From the NCBI GenBank assembly GCA_044869805.1, contig JBIOXV010000198.1, forward strand, positions 5,174-69,173: a stretch of 64,000 nucleotides of DNA. The letters run 5' to 3'. This DNA is from CAWDVR01 sp044869805 (lineage in GTDB: Bacteria; Acidobacteriota; Thermoanaerobaculia; Multivoradales; SZUA-115). The notes under the pieces are model-generated. The model saw nothing but the letters and a program-made list of their open reading frames with translations. It did not search any database and was not told the DNA's origin. A program made the translations under genes and the position numbers. Position 1 is the stretch's first letter. The number at the start of each line of letters is the position of its first letter. This document shows positions 56,291-64,000 of the stretch, piece after piece.

Positions 56291-58027
56291 ATGAAGCCAC
56301 TGCGCAAGCCCGCCGCCGAAGAATCGGACGACCAGGACGACGCTCCCCGCCGTGGGCCCAGACGGCTCGACAGGAGGAAGCCGCGTGCCGACCTGCCGCC
56401 GCGATGGCCGTCGCGCCGCTTCGTCGTGTGGAGCATCGTGGCCACGGTGGTGCTGGTCGTCGGCCTGGTGGTGGCGAAGCACGCGGACGAGATCGTGCGT
56501 CAGGTCCTGGAAGCACGGATCAACCGGCGCCTCCAGGGCTACAGCGTCTCGATCGCGGCCGCCGATCTCAGGCCCTTGAAGCTGGGGCTCGCGATCCAGG
56601 ACGCGGTGGTCCGGCAGCATGCCCACCCGCAGCCGCCGGTGATGGTCCTCCCCAGCCTCGAGGTCGGTGTCCAGTGGCGGGAGCTGCTGCGCTTCCACCT
56701 GGTGGCCGACGCGGTGTTCGATCGGCCGCGCGTCCACGCCAACCTCCCTCAGCTCCGCGAGGAGGACCAGGACGAGATCGCCATCGAGGACCGCGGCTGG
56801 CAGGACGCTTTCCAGTCGATCTACCCGCTCAAGTTCAACCACGTCGAGGTGCGCGACGGCGAGATCGTCTACGTGGACCGCGACCCCGACCGCCCGCTGG
56901 AGCTCTCGCACTGGCACCTGGTTGCCGAGAACATCCGCAACGCGCGCTCCGCCAAAGGCGTCTATCCCTCGCCGGTGCGCACCGAGGCGGTGCTCTTCGG
57001 CAGCGGCCGCGGCGTGCTGGAGGGCCACGCCGACTTCCTCTCCAAGCCCTACCCCGGCGTGCATGCCGCCTACCGGCTCGACGACGTGCCGCTCGAACGG
57101 CTGGGCATGCTCTCCTCGCGCGCCAACCTCGAGCTCGAGGGCGGCGTGCTCGACTCGCGAGGCAAGGTCGAGTACAGCCCGCTGAACCGTGAGGCGCAGG
57201 TGGCCGAGCTGACGATCGACGGCCTGCACGTGGACTACATCCACACCGCGGCCACCGCCGAGGCAGAGAAGGCCCGCGCCGCTGCGGCCGCCCGCGTCGC
57301 GCAGGACCCTCAGCCCGACCTGCGGGTCCGGGTCGACGACGTCCGCCTGACCAACTCCGTGTTCGGCCTGGTCAACCGCGCCGCCGCCGATCCTTACCGC
57401 GTGTTCATCGATCATGGCGAGCTGGTGGTGACCGGCCTCTCGAGCGGGCTGCGGGAGAGGCCCGCCAAGGCCACGCTCACGGGAAGGTTCATGGGCAGCG
57501 GCGCCACGCGCGCCCAGGCCACTTTCCGCCAGCACAACGCGGGGCCGAGCTTCGACCTCGACGTGGCGATCGAGGACGCTTCCCTGCCGGCGATGAACGA
57601 CCTGCTGCGCTCCTACGGCAAGCTCGACGTGGTCGACGGCAGCTTCTCCGTGTACTCCGAGGTCGAGGTGGATCGCGGCAGAATTGCCGGCTACGTCAAA
57701 CCGCTGATCCGCGATGTCGAGGTCTACAGCTCGAAGCAGGACAAGAAGAAGCCGCTCCTCAAGCGGCTCTACGAGAAGATCGCCGGCGGCCTCTCCCACC
57801 TGCTCGAGAACCGACCGCGGGACGAAGTTGCCACCGTGGTGGACCTCTCCGGCTCGCTCGACGACCCCAACACCAGCACCTGGGAAGTCGTCGCGCGCCT
57901 GGTCGGGAACGCCTTCGTCAAAGCCATCCTCCCCGGCTTCGACCGCGAGGTGGAGGCGGCCCAGCGAGGCCGCGGCAAGCGGCGCGACGGTCGTGAGGGC
58001 TCGCGCGAAGATAGAGCCAGCCGATAG
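56291..58027 (+). CDS. DUF748 / AsmA-like envelope protein
   Basis: 578 residues. A cytoplasmic basic N-terminus (1-43) leads to one membrane helix (about 44-64, VVWSIVATVVLVVGLVVAKH). The remainder is a periplasmic beta-rich region of the DUF748 type (AsmA-superfamily, inner-to-outer membrane lipid homeostasis), with repeated strands such as LGLAIQDAVV, FNHVEVRDGEIVYVDRD and VRVDDVRLTNSVFGLVNRAA. The C-terminal 30 residues are highly basic and likely disordered. It follows the stress operon's terminator by 70 bp and may have its own promoter. The start has no strong Shine-Dalgarno. Confidence 0.75.
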   Translation: MKPLRKPAAEESDDQDDAPRRGPRRLDRRKPRADLPPRWPSRRFVVWSIVATVVLVVGLVVAKHADEIVRQVLEARINRRLQGYSVSIAAADLRPLKLGLAIQDAVVRQHAHPQPPVMVLPSLEVGVQWRELLRFHLVADAVFDRPRVHANLPQLREEDQDEIAIEDRGWQDAFQSIYPLKFNHVEVRDGEIVYVDRDPDRPLELSHWHLVAENIRNARSAKGVYPSPVRTEAVLFGSGRGVLEGHADFLSKPYPGVHAAYRLDDVPLERLGMLSSRANLELEGGVLDSRGKVEYSPLNREAQVAELTIDGLHVDYIHTAATAEAEKARAAAAARVAQDPQPDLRVRVDDVRLTNSVFGLVNRAAADPYRVFIDHGELVVTGLSSGLRERPAKATLTGRFMGSGATRAQATFRQHNAGPSFDLDVAIEDASLPAMNDLLRSYGKLDVVDGSFSVYSEVEVDRGRIAGYVKPLIRDVEVYSSKQDKKKPLLKRLYEKIAGGLSHLLENRPRDEVATVVDLSGSLDDPNTSTWEVVARLVGNAFVKAILPGFDREVEAAQRGRGKRRDGREGSREDRASR

Positions 58028-58081
58028 ACTGTCGGGAACCGATCTCTCGCCCGGGCGTTGAGGCTCCCAGGAGGGAACGAG

Positions 58082-60532
58082 ATGGACGGCATCCGCCAGG
58101 ACATCCGGCAGGCGCTGCGCGCCATGGCGCAGCACAAGGGTTTCACCGCCGCGGCCCTGCTCTCGCTGGCCCTGGCGATCGGCGCCAACTCGGCGCTGTT
58201 CTCGGTCGCCTACGGGGTGCTGCTGCGCCCCCTTCCCTACCCCGAGGCCGACCGGCTGGTGCGCCTGTCGGAGGTGCACCCCGGCGCCACCGCCGCGGTG
58301 CGCGCACCGCTGCTCTCCAACTTCACCTTCGAGGCCTGGAGCGCGAGCGCGCGCACGCTCGAGGGCCTGGCCGCCTACAACACGGCGCTGCTCACCGACT
58401 CGACCGGCAGCCAACCGGTGCGCCTGCGCGGCGCGGCGGTCTCGCCCTCGCTGTTCTCCCTGCTCCGAGTGCCGCCGGCGGCCGGGCGGCTGCTGGCCGC
58501 GGGCGACGCCACCGAGGGCGCGGCGCCGGTCGCCGTGATCTCGGACCGGCTCTGGCGCGAGCGCTTCAGCGCCGACCCGGCGGCCGTCGGCCGCAGCCTG
58601 ACGCTCGACGGCAAGCCGCACGAGATCGTCGGCGTGGCCCCGCCGGGGTTCTACTTCCCGGACCGTGAGGCCCTGCTCTGGACCCCCTTCACGGTCCCCG
58701 CCGGCGTCGCTCAGCAGGGGCGCATGTCGATCCGCGTCTTCGGCGCGCTCGGGCGGCTGCGGCCGGGGGCCACCCTGGACCAGGCGGCCGCCGAGGGCAC
58801 GGCGGCGGCGCGCGGCGTCGAGCGCCCTCAGGTAGCCGAGGCGATCTTCGGCAAGGGCAAGCCGGTCGAGGTACGAGTCAAGACGCTGCTCGACGAGACC
58901 ACGGCGAGCGTCCGCCCCGCGCTCCTGGTGCTTGCGGTCGGCGTCGGCTTCGTGCTCCTCATCGGCTGCGCCAACGTCGCCAACCTGCTGCTGTCGCGGG
59001 GCGTCGCTCGCCAGCGCGAGCTGGCGGTGCGCTCGGCGATCGGCGCCAGCGGCCGCCGCATCCTGCGCCAACTGCTGACCGAGAGCCTGGTGCTCGCGGC
59101 CCTGGGCGGGCTCGCCGGGCTGGGGCTCGGCTGGGCCCTGCTGCGGCTTCTCCCGGCGCTGGCGCCGGCTGGTTTCCCGCGCCTGGCCGACGTCCAGATG
59201 GACGGGCGGAGCCTTGCCTTCACGCTCCTCGTCGCCCTGGGCGCCGGCCTGCTCTCCGGCCTCCCGCCCGCCTGGCGCGCCGCGAGGAGCGAGCTGCTTC
59301 CGGGCCTGCGCGAGGGCGTGGGGGCCTCGGCCAGCTCGCGCACGCTGCGCCTGGGTGGAGGCCTGCTGGTGGCCGAGGCGGCGCTGGCGGTGATCCTCCT
59401 GGTCGGGGCCGGCCTGCTGGTCAGGAGCTTCACCCGCCTGGTCGAGGTGGACGCCGGCTACGACCCCGAAAATGTCCTCCTGGCGCAGATCTACATCGAT
59501 TCCGACGCCGCGGCCGAGCGGGTGCGGGCCGAGGCGGACACCCTGCTGGAGCGCCTGCGGGCGCTCCCGGGGGTCGCGGCCGCCGGCGCGGGCAACATGG
59601 CGCCGCTGGTCCGCTCGACGATGATCTCGCTCTTCGACCTTCCCGAGCCGGGCTCCCGGGGCGAGCGGGTCAGCGCCCGCGCCGTGACTTACGTGGTCAC
59701 GCCGGGCTACTCCGAGGCCCTCTCGCTACGCCTGCGCGAGGGGCGCTTCCACAACCGCGGCGACCTCGGCACCGGCATTCGCACGGTGGTGGTCAACGAC
59801 GAGTTCGTGCGCTCCTACCTCGCCGACGGCGAACCCGTCGTCGGGCGGCGGTGGCAAGGGCTCGGCCGCCCGGACGGGCACCCGGGTGCGCCCACCGAGA
59901 TCATCGGTGTGGTCGCCAACGTGCTCAAGGATGGCCTCGACACCGAGCCGCAGGCCGAGATCTACACCCTCCCGGAGCAGGGCTACGCACTGGCCGGGGA
60001 GCTCAACCTCGTCCTGCGCACCGCCGGCGACCCCAGGTCCCTGGTGCCGGCGGTGCGCGCCGCGGTCGCCGAGCTCGTGCCGGGGGCGGCGGTCGAGGTC
60101 GCGGCCCTCTCCAGCCGGGTGTCGGCGTCGGTCGCCCAGCCGCGCTTCGCGGCGGCTACCCTGGCGGCCTTCGCGCTGCTGGCGCTCATCCTCGCTTCGA
60201 CCGGGCTCTACGGCGTGCTCTCCTACAACGTGTCGCAGCGGCGCCGCGAGATGGGGGTGCGCGGGGCGCTGGGCGCCGGCCAGGGCGACCTCGTCCGCCT
60301 GGTACTGCGCCAGGGGCTCACGGTGACGGTCGCCGGCCTGGTCCTGGGCCTGGTGGGCGCAGCGGCGCTGACGCGGCTCCTCAGCGGCCTGCTGTTCGGC
60401 ATCACGCCGCTCGACGGCGTGGCGTTCGGCACCGCGCCGGTGCTGCTGCTGGCGGTGGCCCTCCTCGCCTGCCTGCTGCCTGCCAGGCGAGCCGCGGCCG
60501 TCCATCCGACCGAGGCGCTGCGCAGCGAGTAG
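58082..60532 (+). CDS. ADOP-type (acidobacterial duplicated orphan permease) MacB/FtsX-like protein
   Basis: 816 residues; the ATG at 58082 has GGAGGGAACGAG upstream. First membrane helix at about 28-50 (FTAAALLSLALAIGANSALF), then an extracytoplasmic MacB-periplasmic-core domain (about 50-255), an FtsX block of three helices (about 280-400), a second core domain (about 430-690) and a final FtsX block with SYNVSQRRREMGVRGALGAG and PARRAAAVHPTEALRSE. This is the duplicated layout named ADOP; no ATPase gene lies next to it, as usual for the group. Role unknown; mechanotransmission or export linked to a distant ATPase is assumed for the family. Confidence 0.9.
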   Translation: MDGIRQDIRQALRAMAQHKGFTAAALLSLALAIGANSALFSVAYGVLLRPLPYPEADRLVRLSEVHPGATAAVRAPLLSNFTFEAWSASARTLEGLAAYNTALLTDSTGSQPVRLRGAAVSPSLFSLLRVPPAAGRLLAAGDATEGAAPVAVISDRLWRERFSADPAAVGRSLTLDGKPHEIVGVAPPGFYFPDREALLWTPFTVPAGVAQQGRMSIRVFGALGRLRPGATLDQAAAEGTAAARGVERPQVAEAIFGKGKPVEVRVKTLLDETTASVRPALLVLAVGVGFVLLIGCANVANLLLSRGVARQRELAVRSAIGASGRRILRQLLTESLVLAALGGLAGLGLGWALLRLLPALAPAGFPRLADVQMDGRSLAFTLLVALGAGLLSGLPPAWRAARSELLPGLREGVGASASSRTLRLGGGLLVAEAALAVILLVGAGLLVRSFTRLVEVDAGYDPENVLLAQIYIDSDAAAERVRAEADTLLERLRALPGVAAAGAGNMAPLVRSTMISLFDLPEPGSRGERVSARAVTYVVTPGYSEALSLRLREGRFHNRGDLGTGIRTVVVNDEFVRSYLADGEPVVGRRWQGLGRPDGHPGAPTEIIGVVANVLKDGLDTEPQAEIYTLPEQGYALAGELNLVLRTAGDPRSLVPAVRAAVAELVPGAAVEVAALSSRVSASVAQPRFAAATLAAFALLALILASTGLYGVLSYNVSQRRREMGVRGALGAGQGDLVRLVLRQGLTVTVAGLVLGLVGAAALTRLLSGLLFGITPLDGVAFGTAPVLLLAVALLACLLPARRAAAVHPTEALRSE

Positions 60533-60639
60533 GCGGGGCGCGGCGCCAGGTGTGTCCACGCCTTCCCGGCGGCCGCCGGAAAGAGGAACGAGGCGGCACG
60601 GAGTCTCCCTCGGCGAGGAGCGTACGGCGCTGAGAAGTG

Positions 60640-60662
60640 AGGGCCGGGCGAGGCCCGGCCCT
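60640..60662. terminator. Perfect 10-bp-stem hairpin between convergent genes
   Basis: AGGGCCGGGC and GCCCGGCCCT flank a GAG loop. Located between the first ADOP gene and the convergent cysteine-rich gene, it can end transcripts from both sides. Only short T-runs are present. Confidence 0.65.
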
Positions 60663-60683
60663 TCGAACGGCGCGCAGCTGCGA

Positions 60684-61046
60684 TCAGGTCTCGTTCGGAA
60701 TGTACTCGCAGGGCCCGCCGCAGACTTCCTCGCAGTAGTCCCAGCAGCTCGAGAGAGAGCCGCAGCACTCGTCGCTGTAGCCGTCGTTGCACTCGATCCA
60801 GAACCACTCGCACTCCGTCTCCTGCCACTTCTCGGAGCGGCCCATGCCACCTTGCGCGGGCTGGCGGCCGCTCGGCGTCGCCAGGAAGAGCGGCTGGTTC
60901 GAGGTACCGAGCAGGTCGACGAGGGAGGGCTCTTGCGCCGGAGTCGAGTTGGCGCCCGGGCAGCCGGCCGGGGCGGCGTACAGCGCCGGCGCGGCGAGGA
61001 CGGCGAAGGCCAAGGCGAGGAGAAGAGTCAGGTGCTTCGAGCTCAT
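60684..61046 (-). CDS. Small secreted cysteine-rich protein
   Basis: 120 residues with an ideal Shine-Dalgarno (AAAGGAGATGCT) ahead of the ATG. Signal peptide with cleavage near residue 24 (APALYAAPAG). The middle (30-75) is Pro/Ser/Gly-rich. The C-terminal 45 residues carry eight cysteines (TECEWFWIECNDGYSDECCG and SLSSCWDYCEEVCGGPCEYI), likely four disulfide bonds, with strong net acidity. I know no family. Could be a disulfide-stabilised toxin-like or surface peptide, or a modified peptide precursor; no modification enzyme gene is next to it. It is flanked by two ADOP permease genes on the opposite strand. Confidence 0.7.
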   Translation of the reverse strand: MSSKHLTLLLALAFAVLAAPALYAAPAGCPGANSTPAQEPSLVDLLGTSNQPLFLATPSGRQPAQGGMGRSEKWQETECEWFWIECNDGYSDECCGSLSSCWDYCEEVCGGPCEYIPNET

Positions 61047-61238
61047 AGCATCTCCTTTCCTGCTTACACATAATTGACTGATGCGGTAATGCTAGTTTCC
61101 GGCTGTCTTAGAGTCAATAGGGTAGATTCGAGCGATCTGACGTGGCCGGCGCCTGTTCTCAGCTCCCCTGAAACTTCCCCTCCACGATGGCCGTTGCTTC
61201 AGCAGACGGTTCCAGGGCAGGAGCAAAGGAGGGCCACG

Positions 61239-63686
61239 ATGGACGCGAACCGCGACGGCTCGGGTGGAAGCTGGAGGAGCTGGCTCGACAGGGCCTTCCA
61301 GGACTTGCGGTACGGGGCCCGCAATCTGCGCCGCCGGCCTGGCTTCACGGCGGCCGCGGTGGCCACGATCGCGCTCGGGGTGGGCGCCAACTCGGGCGTC
61401 TTCAGCGTGATCCACGGCGTGCTGCTCTCCGAGCTGCCCTGGCCCGAGCCGCAGCGCCTGGTTGCGGCCTGGGAGCTGAACCGGCGCTCCTTCGAGATGG
61501 CGAGCGCCTACGGCAACTTCCTCGATTGGAAGAAGGCTCGCAGCTTCGAAGCTCTGGCCGCCTACGCTCTCGACTCGCCCACTGTGCTGGGCGGCGACGA
61601 GGCCGTGGTGGCGCAAGCCGCGGCGGTCGGCGGAGGGTTCTTTCGCGTGCTGGGCGTCCGCCCGATCGCGGGCCGACTGCCGCTCGCCGAGGAGCACGTG
61701 GCCGGTGGTCGGCCGGTCGCCGTGGTCAGCGAGCGCTTCTTCCGCGACCGCCTGGGCGGCAATGCCGCTGAGCTGGAACGCCGGCGCCTCGACCTCTGGG
61801 GCATGAGCTTCGAGGTGGTCGGCGTGGTGCCGGACGCGCTCGCCTTCCCGGCGGCGACCGAGATCTGGGCGCCGCTCGAGCTCCACTCCCCGCAGCCGGT
61901 GCGCACCGCCCACAACTTCCGGGTGATCGGCCGCCTGGTCCCCGGCGTCTCCATCGCGCAGGCGCAGCTCGAGCTCGACACCATCACCAAGGCGATCGTT
62001 TCGGAGGAGCCCTCCGACTATCTTCCGGCCGGTGCCCTGGTGCGACCGCTCAAGGCCGAGATCACCGGCCGGGCGCGCCGGCCGCTGTGGGTGCTGCTGG
62101 GCGCCACCGGCCTCGTGTTACTGGTGGCCGGCTCCAACCTGGCGAGTGCCTTCCTGGCGCGGAGCCTGGAGCGGCGAGGCGAGATCTCGGTACGCGCCTG
62201 GCTGGGTGCTTCCACCGCGCGCCTCCTCGGCCCCCTGGTCGCGGAGAGCGTGCTCCTCTCGCTGGCCGGGGCCGCCCTCGGCGTGCTGCTGGCGGCCGCT
62301 CTCCGCGAGTACCTGCTGGCCCTCGCTCCCGCGGGGCTGCCCCGCCTGGAGCAGGTGCGGATCGACGTGCCGGTGCTCGCCTTCGCGCTGGGCCTCTCGG
62401 CCGCGACCGCGTTCCTCTTCGGCGTCGCGCCGAGCCTGCGGCTGGCGCGGCGCAGCAGCGGCCTCGCCGCCTGGAGCGGGCGGGCCACGGTCGAGCGCCA
62501 TCAGCTCCGCGCCTGGAACGCCCTGGTTGCCGTCGAGGTGGCGCTGGCCCTCGTCCTGCTGGTGGGAGCAGGCCTCCTGGTGCGCACCCTGGGCGAGCTG
62601 CTGCTTATCGAGCCGGGCTTCACCACCGAGCGGGTGGCGACCGTCTCGGTGAGCCTGCCCTCCTCGCGCTACGCCGAGCCGGCGGCGATCGAGAGCTACT
62701 TCGGCGGCGCGCTCCGCGAGCTGGCCGCGCTGCCGGGGGTGCGGAAGGTCGGGGTCACCAGCACGCCGCCGTTCTCCGGCTTCAACCCCACCGGGCAGAT
62801 GCGGGTCGAGGGTGGGCCCCTGACGACCCTCGACGGCGCCTACCGCGCGGTGCGCGGCGAGTACTTCGACGCCCTCGGCATCCCGCTGCTCTCCGGGCGG
62901 GTACTCGACGAGAGGGATCGCGCCGGGGCCGGCTACACGGCGGTGGTGAGCAAGGCCTTCGCTGAGCGAGCGTGGCCGGGCCAGGACCCACTCGGCAAGC
63001 AGGTCGACGCCGCGGGCATGGACGAGCTCTGGCAGCAAGGTGTGTGGGCGACGGTGGTCGGCGTGGTGGGCGACGTCCGCCACGGCGATTTGACCTCCCC
63101 GATCGAGCCGGCCGCCTACTTCCCGGCCCTGCAGCGCCCGCAGAGCATCACCCAGGCGACGATCACGGTGGCGACCTCGGGCGAGCCCGCGGCACTGCTC
63201 GAGGCGCTGCGCCGGACCTGCCTCGAGGTCGACGCCGAGGTGCCGGCGCGGGTCGGCACGCTCCGCGAGCGGCGGGCCCGCTCGGTCGCGGAGCAGCGCT
63301 TCGCCCTGCAGCTCCTGGGCGGCTTCGCGGCCCTGGCCCTGCTGCTGGCGGCGGTCGGCATCGCGGGGGTGGTGACCTACGCCGTGGCGCGCCGCCGCCG
63401 CGAGCTGGGAGTGCGGATCGCGCTAGGCGGCCGCCGCGACCAGGTGCTGCGGTTCGTGCTCGGCCGCTTCCTCCGGGTCGTCGCGGTGGGCCTCGTGGCC
63501 GGCATCGCCCTCGCCGCCGCCCTCACCCGCTTCCTCGGCTCGCTCCTCTACGGCGTCGCCCCCACCGACCCCCTCACCTTCGGCGGCGTGATCGTCGTGC
63601 TCGCCCTGATCGCCCTGGTCGCGAGTTACCTGCCCGCCCGCCGGGTGCTGGCGATCGAGCCCGCGGAGGTGCTGCGCGGCGAGTGA
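61239..63686 (+). CDS. Second ADOP-type MacB/FtsX-like permease
   Basis: 815 residues from ATG 61239 (AAGGAGGG upstream); a frame extension to the left of it is not protein-like. Same layout as the protein at 58082: helix at about 37-60 (FTAAAVATIALGVGANSGVF), core domain to about 275, FtsX helices 285-405, second core (about 430-690), closing FtsX block with TYAVARRRRELGVRIALGG and PARRVLAIEPAEVLRGE. The two are clearly related but only moderately similar, so this is an old duplication. Convergent/divergent arrangement puts the cysteine-rich gene between them. No ATPase nearby. Confidence 0.9.
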   Translation: MDANRDGSGGSWRSWLDRAFQDLRYGARNLRRRPGFTAAAVATIALGVGANSGVFSVIHGVLLSELPWPEPQRLVAAWELNRRSFEMASAYGNFLDWKKARSFEALAAYALDSPTVLGGDEAVVAQAAAVGGGFFRVLGVRPIAGRLPLAEEHVAGGRPVAVVSERFFRDRLGGNAAELERRRLDLWGMSFEVVGVVPDALAFPAATEIWAPLELHSPQPVRTAHNFRVIGRLVPGVSIAQAQLELDTITKAIVSEEPSDYLPAGALVRPLKAEITGRARRPLWVLLGATGLVLLVAGSNLASAFLARSLERRGEISVRAWLGASTARLLGPLVAESVLLSLAGAALGVLLAAALREYLLALAPAGLPRLEQVRIDVPVLAFALGLSAATAFLFGVAPSLRLARRSSGLAAWSGRATVERHQLRAWNALVAVEVALALVLLVGAGLLVRTLGELLLIEPGFTTERVATVSVSLPSSRYAEPAAIESYFGGALRELAALPGVRKVGVTSTPPFSGFNPTGQMRVEGGPLTTLDGAYRAVRGEYFDALGIPLLSGRVLDERDRAGAGYTAVVSKAFAERAWPGQDPLGKQVDAAGMDELWQQGVWATVVGVVGDVRHGDLTSPIEPAAYFPALQRPQSITQATITVATSGEPAALLEALRRTCLEVDAEVPARVGTLRERRARSVAEQRFALQLLGGFAALALLLAAVGIAGVVTYAVARRRRELGVRIALGGRRDQVLRFVLGRFLRVVAVGLVAGIALAAALTRFLGSLLYGVAPTDPLTFGGVIVVLALIALVASYLPARRVLAIEPAEVLRGE

Positions 63687-63778
63687 GCCGGCCACAGGCA
63701 GGCCAGGGGCGAAGCCGGTTGGAAGTGACTTGGCTGGCCCACTCTGGCAAGCTTCGCCGGGATCGGAAAGGGGGCGCT

Positions 63779-64000
63779 GTGGACGACGACCTCGAGACGA
63801 TGTCCCGCGAGGAGCTGATCGCCGAGACGAGGCGCCTGCGCGCGGGTATCCGAACGCACCGGGACAGCACAGGACATGAGCTCTGCTGGCACCACCCGGC
63901 GCTCTGGGCTCTCCTGCCCGAGAAGACCGATCCGTTGCCGACGGTCCCCACCTGGCCGGAATTCCTCCGCGGCTGCCTGCTGTATCGCCAGTCTTTGGAC
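63779..64000 (+). CDS. Conserved hypothetical protein, 3' truncated by window edge
   Basis: 74 codons are visible from GTG 63779 (AAAGGGGG upstream); ATG 63800 is an alternative start. The text MSREELIAETRRLRAGIRTH followed by DSTGHELCWHHPALWALLPE and then WPEFLRGCLLYRQSLD matches a small conserved protein of unknown function often found singly in bacterial genomes. Two His and one Cys in the ELCWHHP segment could bind metal. The rest lies beyond the window. Confidence 0.7.
   Translation, partial: MDDDLETMSREELIAETRRLRAGIRTHRDSTGHELCWHHPALWALLPEKTDPLPTVPTWPEFLRGCLLYRQSLD

Noticed and set aside
61074..61238. TTG start extending the second ADOP permease by 55 residues
   Set aside because: No Shine-Dalgarno and no family sequence; ATG 61239 has AAGGAGGG and the family N-terminus.

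Overview
The window is about 70% GC and packed with genes, and it carries no rRNA, tRNA, CRISPR array or complete insertion sequence that I can see. The best taxonomic guess is a high-GC member of the Acidobacteriota (a Thermoanaerobaculia-like lineage). The reasons are two orphan MacB/FtsX-type permeases of the acidobacterial duplicated (ADOP) kind, an ECF sigma factor of the Sig-70_X6 type beside a PknB-type kinase with TPRs, and many secreted proteins with short C-terminal tags. This is inferred from family content, not from a marker gene.

Layout. 1-4.8 kb: the end of a secreted CARDB-like protein, a beta-helix protein, an M20 peptidase and a DUF1203 protein. 4.7-8.2 kb: TPR-bearing Ser/Thr kinase and its upstream ECF sigma factor. 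8.2-14.3 kb: a lectin relic, an SSB-like protein, a fused two-domain glycosyltransferase, a MITE-like element and a GT4/GT2 pair. 14.4-22.2 kb: M23 peptidase fused to PLL repeats, a very large BTAD/ATPase/TPR regulator, a NIPSNAP protein, an HExxH-type protein and a methyltransferase. 22.3-29.3 kb: a GT-C-like membrane protein, a VapBC pair and a single-chain Eco57I/type IIG restriction-modification enzyme.

29.4-50.8 kb is the metabolic core, a polyamine island. A ydcSTUV-like importer, a putative outer-membrane barrel and patD come first; a second VapBC pair, an S9 peptidase and a serine hydrolase follow; then sad and gabT, divergent from a second importer (potABCD-like); finally patA. Together these give uptake of putrescine/polyamine and the full transaminase route putrescine -> 4-aminobutyraldehyde (PatA) -> GABA (PatD) -> succinate semialdehyde (GabT) -> succinate (Sad). 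Between potD and patA lies about 1.1 kb of wreckage: two toxin-antitoxin loci (HigBA-like and BrnTA) in which each toxin is broken and each antitoxin is intact, plus a relic of a duplicated lipoprotein gene.

50.8-64 kb: HEAT-repeat/RNA methyltransferase fusion, L,D-transpeptidase lipoprotein, AI-2E-family transporter, and then an envelope-stress cluster (OB-like protein with an LPXTG-like tail, a 49-residue membrane peptide, CsbD, BON lipoprotein, small two-TM protein, DUF748 protein). Three exact 16-bp sigma-54 promoter matches lie within 444 bp of this cluster, one facing left and two facing right. The window closes with the two ADOP permeases flanking a small secreted cysteine-rich protein, and with the start of a conserved hypothetical gene.

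The observations I consider most worth following up are the sigma-54 cluster, the tandem loci with wrecked toxins and intact antitoxins, the two-importer polyamine island, and the cysteine-rich peptide between the two permeases.
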